A DNA stretch of 64,000 bases from Fen-1359 sp963710355 (lineage in GTDB: Bacteria > Planctomycetota > Phycisphaerae > Sedimentisphaerales > Anaerobacaceae), in contig CAVPZU010000001.1 in NCBI GenBank assembly GCA_963710355.1, positions 496,001-560,000 of the forward strand. Direction: 5' to 3'. Below are positions 24,835 through 34,016 of this stretch, in pieces (the stretch's first letter is position 1; each line of letters opens with the position of its first letter). The notes beneath the pieces were generated by a model, which was not told where the DNA came from, made no database searches, and saw only the letters and a program-made list of their open reading frames with translations. Position numbers and translations under genes: made by a program.

Positions 24835-25326
24835 TTACACATATTTTGCGTAGACGACTTTGCCGTCGCCGGGGGCGTAGAAATTGTCGATAGTCCCCAT
24901 CTGCAAATAGCCGAGCTTGTTATAAAAAGAACGAGTGGGCAAATAAAGATTGCTTGCGGAGGTTTCAATGACAATCAAACGGCCGTTGGAGTTTTTGATT
25001 TTATCCTCTGCAAAACGAACAAGAGCGCTGCCGAGGCCGGAACGCTGCTGGGAAGGGTCAACGGCAACCCAGTAAATATCGTAAGTGCCAACGGTGCAGG
25101 GCGTCGGGCCAAAACAAATCCAGCCGACAATGTCGGAGGCCTGCTCGGCGACATAAGAAAGATACTCGCCGCCCGGACCGCTTCGAATTGCATCGTCAAA
25201 GACTTCCTCGGCGATTTTCAGTTCGCCGTCTCTGAAAAACTCGGTGGCAGAAAGGAAAGAAATAACCTTTTTTTTGTCTTGGGGAGAGGCTGGACGAATC
25301 TTGCAGCGGGCATTATCGTTAGACAT
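24835..25326 (-). CDS. GNAT N-acetyltransferase (kamA operon)
   Basis: A 163-residue acetyl-CoA-dependent transferase. The core VGTYDIYWVAVDPSQQRSGL followed by GSALVRFAE contains the Q/RxxGxG acetyl-CoA loop. SASNLYLPTRSFYNKLGYLQ is the C-terminal GNAT signature. It is the last gene of the KamA / ATP-grasp / ATP-grasp operon and overlaps the preceding gene by 8 bp. In archaea the partner of lysine 2,3-aminomutase is a beta-lysine N-acetyltransferase, so this enzyme may acetylate a beta-lysine product. The role is inferred from position only. Confidence 0.85.
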   Translation of the reverse strand: MSNDNARCKIRPASPQDKKKVISFLSATEFFRDGELKIAEEVFDDAIRSGPGGEYLSYVAEQASDIVGWICFGPTPCTVGTYDIYWVAVDPSQQRSGLGSALVRFAEDKIKNSNGRLIVIETSASNLYLPTRSFYNKLGYLQMGTIDNFYAPGDGKVVYAKYV

Positions 25327-26389
25327 TTATTACCTCCGAAAGCATATAGTGATAATATGGATATGATTTATTATTTATAGCGTTATCGAGCACAGTTTTA
25401 ATAAACTGACTGTAAGCGATGCCGGCGGCGTTAATGGCAGCGGCAAAACCGGCGTCAGGCGAGATATCGGGGTTGGGATTAACCTCGATGACAAAGGGCT
25501 GTTCGTTCCGGTCGAGGCGAAAATCGATGCGGGCATAGCCGCTGCAGCCGATTACCTGCCAAGTAAGGATGGCACACTTTCGAATCCTGTCAGCCGCTTT
25601 TTCGGAAATCGCAGCAGGGATAACCCGCGGGGTATTTTGATACTCGAAAGAGTTTGGCAGCCATTTTGCGGAATAGCCGACAATTTTGGGCCGGTCAGGG
25701 CCAAACCTGCCAAAATCAATTTCGGCGAGCGGCATAACTTCAACACGGCCATTGCGCTCAAGCAAAGAGACGTTAATTTCCCTGCCTGAGATGAACTGCT
25801 CGACTATGGCAGACTGGCCGAATTGAGTATGGATTTTATCAACGGCCTTTTGCAGGGTCGGGCCTGGGACATCAACAACCGAGTCATTGTCAATTCCTTC
25901 GCCGGCATCGGCGAGTGCAGGCTTGACAATATACCTGCCTGAGGGTCCGCCTTCGGCGGATTCGATTTTTTGGCCGACGTGAATAACGACGCCTTGAGGG
26001 CAGAGAACGTTCGAGGCGGCGAGGACGGCCTTTGTCTGCCATTTATTCTGGGAAAGTAATAAAGCAGGTGTTTGGTTACCGGTGCAGGCTTTTTTATGTG
26101 CCAGACATACTGCGGGGACGAGACAGGCATCGATGATTGCGCCGGGCAATTCCTCGACGAGATTAAAAACAATTTCAGAGCCGCTGCGCTGGAGGATGGA
26201 GGGAAGCTGTTCGATTTTTTCGATAGACTTTACCTGATAATCAATACTGAGCTCATCTAACGCAGCGGTAACGGCCTTTACTTCATCGAGGACGCCTGCG
26301 ACGCTTTCGAGTGTGGATTTATCCGGCGTCTGTTTTGTTTCAACGGCGTTGTGAATTACCAGAACCGTTTTTTTTAAACGACTGCTCAT
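25319..26389 (-). CDS. ATP-grasp ligase, D-Ala-D-Ala ligase-like (second of pair)
   Basis: A 356-residue ATP-grasp enzyme. RYIVKPALADAGEGIDNDS is the ATP-lysine loop region. SAIVEQFISGREINVSLLER contains the conserved E-Q-F-I-x-G-R-E pattern. DFRLDRNEQPFVIEVNPNPD carries the metal-binding acidic and Asn residues. Such ligases join a carboxylate to an amine through an acyl-phosphate. Its start codon abuts the stop of the first ligase. The two ligases share layout but not close identity, which suggests two successive condensations. The true substrate is unknown. It is not likely to be the cell-wall Ddl, because of its operon and because a paralogue is adjacent. Confidence 0.85.
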   Translation of the reverse strand: MSSRLKKTVLVIHNAVETKQTPDKSTLESVAGVLDEVKAVTAALDELSIDYQVKSIEKIEQLPSILQRSGSEIVFNLVEELPGAIIDACLVPAVCLAHKKACTGNQTPALLLSQNKWQTKAVLAASNVLCPQGVVIHVGQKIESAEGGPSGRYIVKPALADAGEGIDNDSVVDVPGPTLQKAVDKIHTQFGQSAIVEQFISGREINVSLLERNGRVEVMPLAEIDFGRFGPDRPKIVGYSAKWLPNSFEYQNTPRVIPAAISEKAADRIRKCAILTWQVIGCSGYARIDFRLDRNEQPFVIEVNPNPDISPDAGFAAAINAAGIAYSQFIKTVLDNAINNKSYPYYHYMLSEVINV

Positions 26390-27370
26390 TTATTTTTTAA
26401 GCCTTTCGAGGGCATTGTTGATTATTATACCAATCAGTTCTTTGAAACTTAAACTTTCCTGAGCGGCAATCATAGGCAGGTCGGAATGGGTGGGGTTGAG
26501 GCCTGGCAAAGGGTTGATTTCCAAAAAAGAAGGCCTGCCAGCGGAGTCGAGGCGAATATCAACTCTGGCGGCATCTCTGCATTCTAATACTCGATATGAC
26601 TTAATCGCAAGGTCTTCAACCTCGCAGCGAAGTTTTCCCTTAGTCATAGGGAAGTAGTGCACAAACTGCTCGCAGAACTCTTTGACCTGATAAGAGTAAT
26701 CCTGAGCGGGGGCATCTTTACGAATGGCAAATTCCATTGTGCCGAGGACGCGGGCATTTGCACCATTTCCGAGGACTGCCGTCGTAAATTCCCTGCCGGG
26801 CAGATATTCCTCAATGAGGACAGGCTGGTCGAATCTTTTGAGAAGTTTCCGGCAGATGTCCTGAAGCTGCTCTGGAGAATCGATTTTAGAATGTTTATCG
26901 ATACCCTTTCCTGTGCCTTCAGCAAGAGGCTTGGCAAACAGAGGAAACTTGAGGGAAACTGCCGGCAACTGCGAAAGATTTTCAATGACAGCAAAGTCAG
27001 GCGTGGGCAGGTGAGCATCACGAACGAGCCGCTTGGCAAAAGCCTTATCGAGGGTCAGTGCGCAGACGAGGGGGTCAGAAAAGGTGTATCTGATATCGTA
27101 GAGTTCGAGCAGTGCAGGCACCTGCGATTCCCTGCACCTGCCCTTGAGTCCTTCGGCGAAATTAAAGACGAGGTCCCACTTGTGCCCTGCCGCCAACTTT
27201 TTGGCGAGTGAAAAGGCACCTCCTATCCGTTCGGTCTGGTGGCCGAGCTGCCGGATGGCGGAATCTACAGCATCAACGGTCTGGTCAGAATCAAACTCCG
27301 CAACACTTTCCTCGCTGAAACCAGAGGCAAGATATTCGGAACGCAAATCATAAGTCAGTCCAACAATCAC
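26390..27370 (-). CDS. ATP-grasp ligase, D-Ala-D-Ala ligase-like (first of pair)
   Basis: A 326-residue ATP-grasp enzyme beginning MIVGLTYDLRSEYLASGF. FPLFAKPLAEGTGKGIDKHS is the ATP-binding loop. PVLIEEYLPGREFTTAVLGN and ARVDIRLDSAGRPSFLEINP followed by LPGLNP match the D-Ala-D-Ala ligase group with the ExNxxPG signature. It follows the KamA gene by 30 bp and touches the next ligase gene, so the genes are translationally coupled. It would be a candidate to ligate the aminomutase product to another amino acid. Confidence 0.87.
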   Translation of the reverse strand: MIVGLTYDLRSEYLASGFSEESVAEFDSDQTVDAVDSAIRQLGHQTERIGGAFSLAKKLAAGHKWDLVFNFAEGLKGRCRESQVPALLELYDIRYTFSDPLVCALTLDKAFAKRLVRDAHLPTPDFAVIENLSQLPAVSLKFPLFAKPLAEGTGKGIDKHSKIDSPEQLQDICRKLLKRFDQPVLIEEYLPGREFTTAVLGNGANARVLGTMEFAIRKDAPAQDYSYQVKEFCEQFVHYFPMTKGKLRCEVEDLAIKSYRVLECRDAARVDIRLDSAGRPSFLEINPLPGLNPTHSDLPMIAAQESLSFKELIGIIINNALERLKK

Positions 27371-27400
27371 AGTATCATCACCTTCCGCTGCATTGGTGTT

Positions 27401-28786
27401 TTAAGGTTCAAACAACAAGGCATTATCAAATTTTGGGGAAATTTTTCTTTTTTCTGAAATTTTTTGTCGGCGAGGTGCATCTGTGGGCTGGATAACGGAG
27501 GAGAGGCCGCAGGCAAGCTCCCAGACGCCGGCAGTTTTTTCCCGGTCTTGTTTGATAGCTGATAAAGTCTGGGCGCCGGGTTCGGGGTAATTGACAAGGA
27601 GGCCTTCATAGTTGCGAAGAACTGTATGCGTCGGGCTCATCGAAACAATATAATTAGGCAGGAGTGGAATCTTGCCTCCGCCGTGCGGTGCATCGACGAC
27701 AAAACTGGGGATAGCCAAACCGCTTATTCTGCCCCGCAGATATTCCATAATCTCGATGCCTTTGCTGAGCGGGGTGCGGAAATGCTCGACGCCCTTGACG
27801 AGGTCGCATTGATAGAGGTAATAGGGTCTTACTCGCATACGAATAAGGCCTCGGCAAAGCTGCTCGATAATCCTGGGGTCATCATTAACCCCCCGCAGGA
27901 GCACGGTCTGGTTGCCGAGGGGGATACCGGCATCAGCAAGCTTTTCACAGGCATCAGCCGCCTCATCGGTCAGCTCGGCGGGATGATTGAAGTGCATATT
28001 GAGCCAAATCGGGTGATACTTCCGGAGCATATTAACTAAACTATCGGTGACCCTCATAGGCAGAACCGCAGGGGTGCGAGTGCCGATACGAATAACGTGA
28101 ACAGATTCGATGGAACGAATGCGTGAAATAACCGCTTCGAGGGCCCCAGTTGACATAGTGAGCGGGTCGCCGCCCGAGATGATACAATCGCAAATCTCAG
28201 GATGGGCGGTGAGGTAATCTGCCACCTGCTCGAGCCTTGAGGGAGAAATAGAGGTTTCCCTCTTTCCGGCCACGCGTTTTCGGGTGCAGTGCCGGCAGTA
28301 TGATGCGCAGGCAGTCGTGACAATGAGCAGCGCCCTGTCAGGGTAGCGATGGATAAGGCCCGGCACGGGCATATGTTCCTGCTCTTCGAGGGGGTCTTCG
28401 CAAAGACAAGGCGGATTATACAGTTCGGCAACCTGCGGCACACACATCGAAAAGACGGGGTCGGAGGTATCCGGTCGCTGAATCAGAGAGGCATAATATG
28501 GGGTTATAGCCAGAGGATACTTTGCGGTTACCGTTTTGAGGTTTTGTCTATCCGGCAATGAGGGCAGAAACTTTGTTAGCTGCTCAACAGTTCGGATTCT
28601 GTTCCTTATCTGCCATCGCCAATCATTCCAACTGCCGGAAGGCGAGGGCGGGGATTGATTAGTTTTTGTTTGAGATGAGAGATTACAGAGATTTTGTGTT
28701 CCCGGAGGTTCCGAGTCCTGGTCGTCATCCGTGTCGCCAGCAGGATTCGAGCTTTTACACATATATTTTTCCCTTAGAAAAACCAT
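27401..28786 (-). CDS. Lysine 2,3-aminomutase (KamA family radical SAM)
   Basis: A radical SAM, PLP-dependent enzyme converting L-lysine to L-beta-lysine. The cluster cysteines are C160, C164 and C167 (TTACASYCRHCTRKR). K372 in HGGGKIPLLPNY is the PLP lysine. D328 (YQCDLVKGVEHFRT) and D365 (SFVVDAPHGG) correspond, with a constant offset of 35, to D293 and D330 of the Clostridium subterminale enzyme, which bind the side-chain amino group of lysine. Glutamate 2,3-aminomutases lack these two. The first 50 residues are low-complexity. ATG 28762 (MCKSSNPAG) has AAGGG 8 bases upstream and is the likelier start. It is the first gene of a four-gene operon. Confidence 0.92.
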   Translation of the reverse strand: MVFLREKYMCKSSNPAGDTDDDQDSEPPGTQNLCNLSSQTKTNQSPPSPSGSWNDWRWQIRNRIRTVEQLTKFLPSLPDRQNLKTVTAKYPLAITPYYASLIQRPDTSDPVFSMCVPQVAELYNPPCLCEDPLEEQEHMPVPGLIHRYPDRALLIVTTACASYCRHCTRKRVAGKRETSISPSRLEQVADYLTAHPEICDCIISGGDPLTMSTGALEAVISRIRSIESVHVIRIGTRTPAVLPMRVTDSLVNMLRKYHPIWLNMHFNHPAELTDEAADACEKLADAGIPLGNQTVLLRGVNDDPRIIEQLCRGLIRMRVRPYYLYQCDLVKGVEHFRTPLSKGIEIMEYLRGRISGLAIPSFVVDAPHGGGKIPLLPNYIVSMSPTHTVLRNYEGLLVNYPEPGAQTLSAIKQDREKTAGVWELACGLSSVIQPTDAPRRQKISEKRKISPKFDNALLFEP

Positions 28787-28819
28787 AATCGGAATCCCTG
28801 ACCATACAGAGGTTCCGGC

Positions 28820-28848
28820 TTAATAACTTACTGCTAATTATTCGTCAA
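28820..28848 (-). promoter_or_regulatory. Candidate promoter of the kamA operon
   Basis: On the minus strand, TTGACG (28843-28848), a 17-bp spacer and TATTAA (28820-28825), ending about 58 bp before ATG 28762. The rest of the gap 28849-29108 shows no gene. Confidence 0.45.
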
Positions 28849-29108
28849 AAGGAGACGAATTTGAATTGTTCTTTTTTCTTAATTCGGCCCGGAGTCACAA
28901 CAGGAGCAAAAATCATTAAGAAAAGCAGCTCCCAAAGGCCGATAAACTTTAAAAGAACGCACAACAAGCTGCTTTAGCCTTATAGCACCAACAGATACAA
29001 TAGGGTATGTGTTTAGCGATTTTTTTGCACAAGTCAATACCCAAGTTCAAGATTTGAAAAAATTATTTTAATGTGGTCAATTAACAAGCTCAACATATAA
29101 TAGTTTTT

Positions 29109-31118
29109 ATGGACAACTGGTATTCAAAATTTCTGATAGCAGGCGGTGTTTTTTCCGGCATAGTAAGGCGCTTGCACAATTGTCTGGCCAAGCGTTCCTT
29201 CAGCGTCATTATTTTCAGCGCGCTGGCCTTTACACTTGTGGCCAAGCTGTATCAATCGTGGCGGATTGGTGAGCTTTCGCAATATCCGCACTGGGTTTTT
29301 GCGGATATAGCGGTGCTGCTCGGCATAGAGGTGGTTCTTTCGATAACGTGCTTTTTCCGGCCCCGGCGATGGAGTTTCAGGGTTGCGACGATTATAGCGG
29401 CAATTATGCTTATATGGTCTTTTCTCAATGCCGGCTGGATGCTGCGCACGGGCAAGCAATTTATGCCATTAGAACTGTTCCCGCTTATTCGCGACCCATA
29501 CACCACAATTGCGATAGTGGCAGTAAATATGATTGCGATGCCCGTAATGGCAATATTTCTTTTAGGTCCGATTGCGGCAGCCATTACATTTCTGTCAGCG
29601 GTACTTGCAAGACCGAAGCTGCCGATTAAAAACTATGCCCGTTTTATCGGCAAAACCGTAGTAAGCGGCATCCTGATAATTATAAGCACAGCGGGATACA
29701 CGGCAACGGCGGAGGAACAGACGAGACAATCAGCAACAGAGGAGATGCGGTATAACTGCCAGTTGAAAGCTGTGACAAGCAGCCTGTCAGACAGTTCCTT
29801 ATGGCAGCAAAACAAATCGACACAGGCAGGTCAACGAACAATCCCGAACATCGAACAGGCAGGAATTGATGACGGCCTGAACAATAAAAAACGATATAAT
29901 GTCGTTGTCGTCATGCTTGAGGGCATTCAATATCGGCATACATCGTTATACGACAAGGCAAACAACCTTACGCCGTATCTGAAAGAACTGGCAGACAAGG
30001 GAGTTGAATTTTCAAATGCAAGGACATCATTTACGCACACGACAAAGGCGCAGTTTGCACTGTTGAGCGGCAGGCATCCCTCGCCGTCGCAGGATATTAC
30101 AGAGACGATACCGGTCAACAAGCCTTTCGTAAGTCTGGCATCGATACTAAAGGACAGGGAAAATTACAGGACTGCTTTCTTCGAGTCCGCCAAGGGCGAG
30201 TTCGAATCCGGCCCCGGCCTCATCCATAATCTCGGGTTCGACAAATTCTGGTCGAGGGAATGTATCGGCAATTCGGAGAAATTTCTCGGTTATCAGAGCT
30301 GCGATGAATTTGTGATGCTTCAGCCAATAACGGATTGGATTAAAAGCGAAGACAGGCCGTTCTTGCTGACGATTATGTGCTCGGTATCGCACGACCCGTA
30401 TATTGTGCCGAAATGGTTTGCAGAGCCTGCCCGTGAGCCGGTAAAGCGGTATCAGCAGACGATAAATTATACAGATTCATTCATCAAGGCCCTCGATGCT
30501 GAGCTTGCAAAGCTGAACCTGACGGACAATACGATTTTTTGCGTAATGAGCGACCACGGCGAGGCGTTCGGCGAGCATGGACAATTTGCACACGAGGGAA
30601 TCGGCTATGAAGAGTCAATGCGGCTGCCGTGGGTAATAAGGGCGCCGGGACTGATTAAGGCCGGCACCAAGATTGATGAACCGATAGGCTCCATCGACCT
30701 GACGCCGACACTATTGAGCATGCTGGGTTTCAATACAAAGGCAAATGATTTTGACGGCATTAATGTTTTGGGCGAAATCCCTGCCGACCGGAAGGTTTTC
30801 TTTGTCGGCGGGATGTATTATGGACCAACCGGATACGTAAAGGGCGATACTAAATATATATATGATGAGGTGACAGAGGTGCTATCGGTCTATGACTTAA
30901 AGAATGACCCCGACGAAAAGGAGCGAATCACTTTATCTACCCAGAGAAGCAGGCAGATTGCAGACGAAATCAAAAAGTGGCGTAAAGACCATATTCTTCA
31001 TATCGACGAGAGCCAGCGTGGGAAAATTACTGTTTACGACGACTGGGTCATCAGGTGGGGCAATACAATCTGCCGGACAAAATACAAACCCCAGCCGGCC
31101 TTTGTAAAAGCACAATAA
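29109..31118 (+). CDS. Membrane-anchored sulfatase/LtaS-like alkaline phosphatase superfamily protein
   Basis: A 669-residue protein. The N-terminal third has about five membrane segments (for example FSVIIFSALAFTLVAKLYQS and FRVATIIAAIMLIWSFLNAG). The remaining part is an extracytoplasmic sulfatase-fold domain: YNVVVVMLEGIQYRHTSLYD, the nucleophile region TSFTHTTKAQFALLSGRHPS, and the metal site FCVMSDHGEAFGEHGQFAHE. The layout matches lipoteichoic-acid synthase/phosphoglycerol-transferase-type enzymes that modify cell-surface polymers. No sulfatase Cys motif (CxPxR) is seen, so a Thr/Ser nucleophile is likely. TATAAT at 29096-29101 ends 7 bp before the ATG and no ribosome site is seen, so the mRNA may be leaderless. 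Confidence 0.85.
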   Translation: MDNWYSKFLIAGGVFSGIVRRLHNCLAKRSFSVIIFSALAFTLVAKLYQSWRIGELSQYPHWVFADIAVLLGIEVVLSITCFFRPRRWSFRVATIIAAIMLIWSFLNAGWMLRTGKQFMPLELFPLIRDPYTTIAIVAVNMIAMPVMAIFLLGPIAAAITFLSAVLARPKLPIKNYARFIGKTVVSGILIIISTAGYTATAEEQTRQSATEEMRYNCQLKAVTSSLSDSSLWQQNKSTQAGQRTIPNIEQAGIDDGLNNKKRYNVVVVMLEGIQYRHTSLYDKANNLTPYLKELADKGVEFSNARTSFTHTTKAQFALLSGRHPSPSQDITETIPVNKPFVSLASILKDRENYRTAFFESAKGEFESGPGLIHNLGFDKFWSRECIGNSEKFLGYQSCDEFVMLQPITDWIKSEDRPFLLTIMCSVSHDPYIVPKWFAEPAREPVKRYQQTINYTDSFIKALDAELAKLNLTDNTIFCVMSDHGEAFGEHGQFAHEGIGYEESMRLPWVIRAPGLIKAGTKIDEPIGSIDLTPTLLSMLGFNTKANDFDGINVLGEIPADRKVFFVGGMYYGPTGYVKGDTKYIYDEVTEVLSVYDLKNDPDEKERITLSTQRSRQIADEIKKWRKDHILHIDESQRGKITVYDDWVIRWGNTICRTKYKPQPAFVKAQ

Positions 31119-31222
31119 ATGCTCTTTTTTAGCCACAGATTATACAGATTACACTGACTGCGGCGGATAAATCTTGCCTTTCCAAAAAACAGGTGTCTGT
31201 CCACAGCAGTTATGGGGTTTTA

Positions 31223-32248
31223 CTATTTTGCCAGATATTCATCCAGTTTTTGGAAGTGCTCAGGAACGATGCCTGTTATTTCTTTTATCTTATCACAGAC
31301 TCCAGATTTCTTATCAATATTGATATTGATAAGGGTCGGTTTGTTTTCTCTGTCTCTGTCGGTTATTGCTTTCTTAAAAAGCCATCGAAGGTAATAATCT
31401 GATTGCGCAAACGAGACGCCGAAGATAACTATCCTGTCGGCTGCATTAAGCTCACGATAGGCCAAACTCCAGAGAAACCCCATCTTCGGGAATTTCTCAA
31501 AGGTTTTATACATCGTCGGCGGAACAATTACACTTACAAATGGCATACCACACAAAGTGCAAAAATCTCCGGGTTTACCAACCATATTTTGGTTCGGAAA
31601 GAAAATTTGGTGATGTCCACAGTTAGGATTTGGGCAATACAGCCAATTTATAGAGCCATGAAGTTTGAGGTAAAAGCCAATGTTTAAATCTTGACTATAC
31701 GAAGTTGGCGACTCTGCTTCATAGGTTACTACTGGCCCCCCAATCGCTCGGAGATTGGTCCCCAGGAGATCGTGCAGCCTGCCTAACTTGTTTTTCGCTT
31801 CTTCGGGTATATGCTTTTTTATAAGCGTATCAATAACCAAGTCATAATTAAGAGTTATGACCGAATCCGCCGAACTTCTGCTGGCCATTTGGGAGGTTAT
31901 GATTTTTTCCAGCTTCGTACACCCTTTTGTAGTATCAATCTCTAATCTATTGGCGACATACTTATTAAGCTCTGTTCTCGCTTCATAAATGTACGGTTCT
32001 GGATGTTTCCCCAAAGACCCGAAAGTATCGAGACTCAATTCGATTGCCGTGACAACCTCTTCAAGATTCAGGTCTTCTAAGGGCTGGTCGTCAAACTTGT
32101 TATCGATAAATAGCTTAAGGTTCTGATATTCTTCGCCGGTGAAATCTTCCTTTCTGAAAATATTTTTCATCATTGGAAGATGAAAATCAGAGGCCGCCGA
32201 AGCACCAGCTCCAAGAAAATAAACTGTTTTTTGAATTGTATCTGCCAT
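31223..32248 (-). CDS. SIR2-family protein
   Basis: A 341-residue stand-alone SIR2 domain. VYFLGAGASAASDFHLPMMK carries the NAD-binding GAGAS loop. VITLNYDLVIDTLIKKH is the conserved NxD. YLKLHGSINWLYCPNPNCGH holds the catalytic His and begins a four-Cys zinc site (CxxxxC ... CTLCG). IVIFGVSFAQSDYYLRWLFK closes the fold. Many bacterial SIR2 proteins of this type deplete NAD+ during phage infection, while others are deacylases. No second domain or partner gene is adjacent (truD lies upstream, on the same strand), so the role is open. It is less GC-rich than its neighbours. Confidence 0.85.
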   Translation of the reverse strand: MADTIQKTVYFLGAGASAASDFHLPMMKNIFRKEDFTGEEYQNLKLFIDNKFDDQPLEDLNLEEVVTAIELSLDTFGSLGKHPEPYIYEARTELNKYVANRLEIDTTKGCTKLEKIITSQMASRSSADSVITLNYDLVIDTLIKKHIPEEAKNKLGRLHDLLGTNLRAIGGPVVTYEAESPTSYSQDLNIGFYLKLHGSINWLYCPNPNCGHHQIFFPNQNMVGKPGDFCTLCGMPFVSVIVPPTMYKTFEKFPKMGFLWSLAYRELNAADRIVIFGVSFAQSDYYLRWLFKKAITDRDRENKPTLININIDKKSGVCDKIKEITGIVPEHFQKLDEYLAK

Positions 32249-32320
32249 ATATCGTCCCCAATTCTACCCAAACCAAGTCCTTCCCGCCAGTGGCGGATAA
32301 ATTCCATCCTGTCTTTTTCA

Positions 32321-33568
32321 TTACGCGAAATCTTTTTTTGCGATTTCACGAAGGAGCATAGTGGCATAACAGCCGGAGTCGAGCTCGAATTCAAGCTGTA
32401 AAAAATCGCCTTTTTCATCCTGTCCGCAATTTACTTTCCAGTTTCTCGGCTGAAAGCGCAGAGGTCGTCTGCCGCCGCGTGCGCCCAATCTTTTCATACG
32501 TTTGAGGTCTTTTTCATCTAATTTTGCCTCGGCTAAAACAGGATTCTCAATTTGCCCCGCTGGGCCTGTAAGTTCCGTCATCCGGTGTCCGAGAAGCGGG
32601 CCTGTGGGGCTTATCTGGAAGTTGTCGCAGCGGGTCTGCTCGGCAGCAGCATCTTCAACGGCAAAGCAGGCGCCGTTATCGTGTTTATAGGCCATATCGC
32701 CGACAAGAAGAGAATCAATATCCGGCATACGGCGTGCAAGAACCATATTGAATAAATAAGACTGATATGAAGAGATATAAAAGGTCTTCAGGTGCTTATC
32801 AAAGGTATCGAATGCCTTTTTTTTGTCGCCTCCGCTTTTGATAAGGCACTGAAGGGTCCGTCGCTGCTCACGGTTGAGTCGCGGCCAGGCCTCGAGGGCT
32901 TTTTCGTATAGACCTTGTTCATAAAAGCTGCAGGCGGCAGCGACAGGAGGGATGTCACCATCCTGCGGTCTGCCAAGCAAGATGTCGATGAATTCATCGG
33001 CATCTGCTTTTATACAGGCGTGGCCGAGCAGGTGACTATTTTTGCGGCTGCCGAATCGCTGCAGGCCGAAATAATTCGGCACCCCCCTTTTAGCAAGGAC
33101 TGACAGGATTTGTTCTGCGAGAGCGGCGGCCTGCCGCAAAGGGATTTGGGGCTGACGGAGTTTGACAATAAAGCGATTGCCGGCGAGGTGTCCGTGTTTG
33201 ATTTTATTGGTGTGCCTGTCGAGGGCAAGGATCTTTATATTCGGGATTTGCAAGGCGGCGATTTTTTCAGGCTCGATATGCTCGATGGAGAGCCACTGTC
33301 GGGTGACGGCACGGGCGTCTTTGAGGCCGGCAGAACCGACATCCTTTCGCAAGATATTCAATGCACGCGAAATGCGGTCGATTGCCTCATCTGTCGTCAA
33401 GCCTCTTTTCTCGATAAAGATATAGGTGTGTGTGCCGAGGCCTCCGGCCTTGTAGAGAGGGATTTCCTCGACGAAGAAATCATCGAAAGATTCCTTGATG
33501 CTGCCGCCCGTGCCGCCGAGAGAGGCGGTAAGAAACGGCAGAGGCATATCTGATTTCGAATCGAGCAT
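32321..33568 (-). CDS. truD: tRNA pseudouridine(13) synthase TruD
   Basis: Makes pseudouridine 13 in tRNA-Glu and some other RNAs. VGSAGLKDARAVTRQWLSIE carries the catalytic Asp of the TruD signature. GNRFIVKLRQPQ, RGVPNYFGLQRFGSRKNSHL and FYISSYQSYLFNMVLARRM are family blocks, and the TRUD insertion domain lies between them. I prefer ATG 33568 (MLDSKSDMPLPFLTASLGGT), because the sequence upstream of it in the same frame does not look like protein. 415 residues, a normal length. Confidence 0.93.
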   Translation of the reverse strand: MLDSKSDMPLPFLTASLGGTGGSIKESFDDFFVEEIPLYKAGGLGTHTYIFIEKRGLTTDEAIDRISRALNILRKDVGSAGLKDARAVTRQWLSIEHIEPEKIAALQIPNIKILALDRHTNKIKHGHLAGNRFIVKLRQPQIPLRQAAALAEQILSVLAKRGVPNYFGLQRFGSRKNSHLLGHACIKADADEFIDILLGRPQDGDIPPVAAACSFYEQGLYEKALEAWPRLNREQRRTLQCLIKSGGDKKKAFDTFDKHLKTFYISSYQSYLFNMVLARRMPDIDSLLVGDMAYKHDNGACFAVEDAAAEQTRCDNFQISPTGPLLGHRMTELTGPAGQIENPVLAEAKLDEKDLKRMKRLGARGGRRPLRFQPRNWKVNCGQDEKGDFLQLEFELDSGCYATMLLREIAKKDFA

Positions 33569-33760
33569 AAGTTTTCGAATCTTACAATTAACAGCATATT
33601 CTGGATTAACATAAAGTATTTTTGCAGGGATATATAATAACATTAAATGCCGGCGGATAAAGATTAAATTAGTCATAGAAAGAACTTGCAAAAAGATTCG
33701 AAGCGGTTATAATCGCCGTCGAATTGCTCAATTGTTGCTGAAAATAAACAGGGATAAGTT

Positions 33761-33895
33761 ATGGAAAATCATCGTATAAGTCATATTAAGAAGAAACGGA
33801 AAAGCGGTTTTCTGACAAGAATGCGAAGAAAAGGCGGCAGAGCTATCTACAGCAGGCGACGGCGAATCGGCCGTTCCACTACCTTCGAAAAATAA
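33761..33895 (+). CDS. rpmH: Ribosomal protein bL34
   Basis: A 44-residue basic protein, MENHRISHIKKKRKSGFLTR followed by MRRKGGRAIYSRRRRIGRST. It matches bL34 (family pattern IKRKRxHGFxxRMxTKxGRxVLxRRRxKGR). Only the N-terminus differs from the usual MKRTYQPS, as in some planctomycetes. CAGGGATAAG precedes the ATG. It is not next to dnaA or rnpA, unlike in most bacteria. Confidence 0.9.
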   Translation: MENHRISHIKKKRKSGFLTRMRRKGGRAIYSRRRRIGRSTTFEK

Positions 33896-34016
33896 CATTC
33901 ATATATCGACAAACATTAATCAATCCCAAAAGGTTGCAAGATGAGGCAATCTTTTGTTATTATATTCCTGTATATCGTCTGCGAAATTTCTTTGTGGATT
34001 CAGGTATCTGATTTTT

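Noticed and set aside
24609..24974. Minus-strand frame over tRNA-Ser
   Set aside because: Same tRNA-antisense artefact (VGGIRTRGTGYYPYDGLANR type).
25319..27370. Cell-wall D-Ala-D-Ala ligase (ddl)
   Set aside because: Two paralogues in a KamA operon with altered C-terminal signatures fit a special pathway better than cell-wall Ddl.
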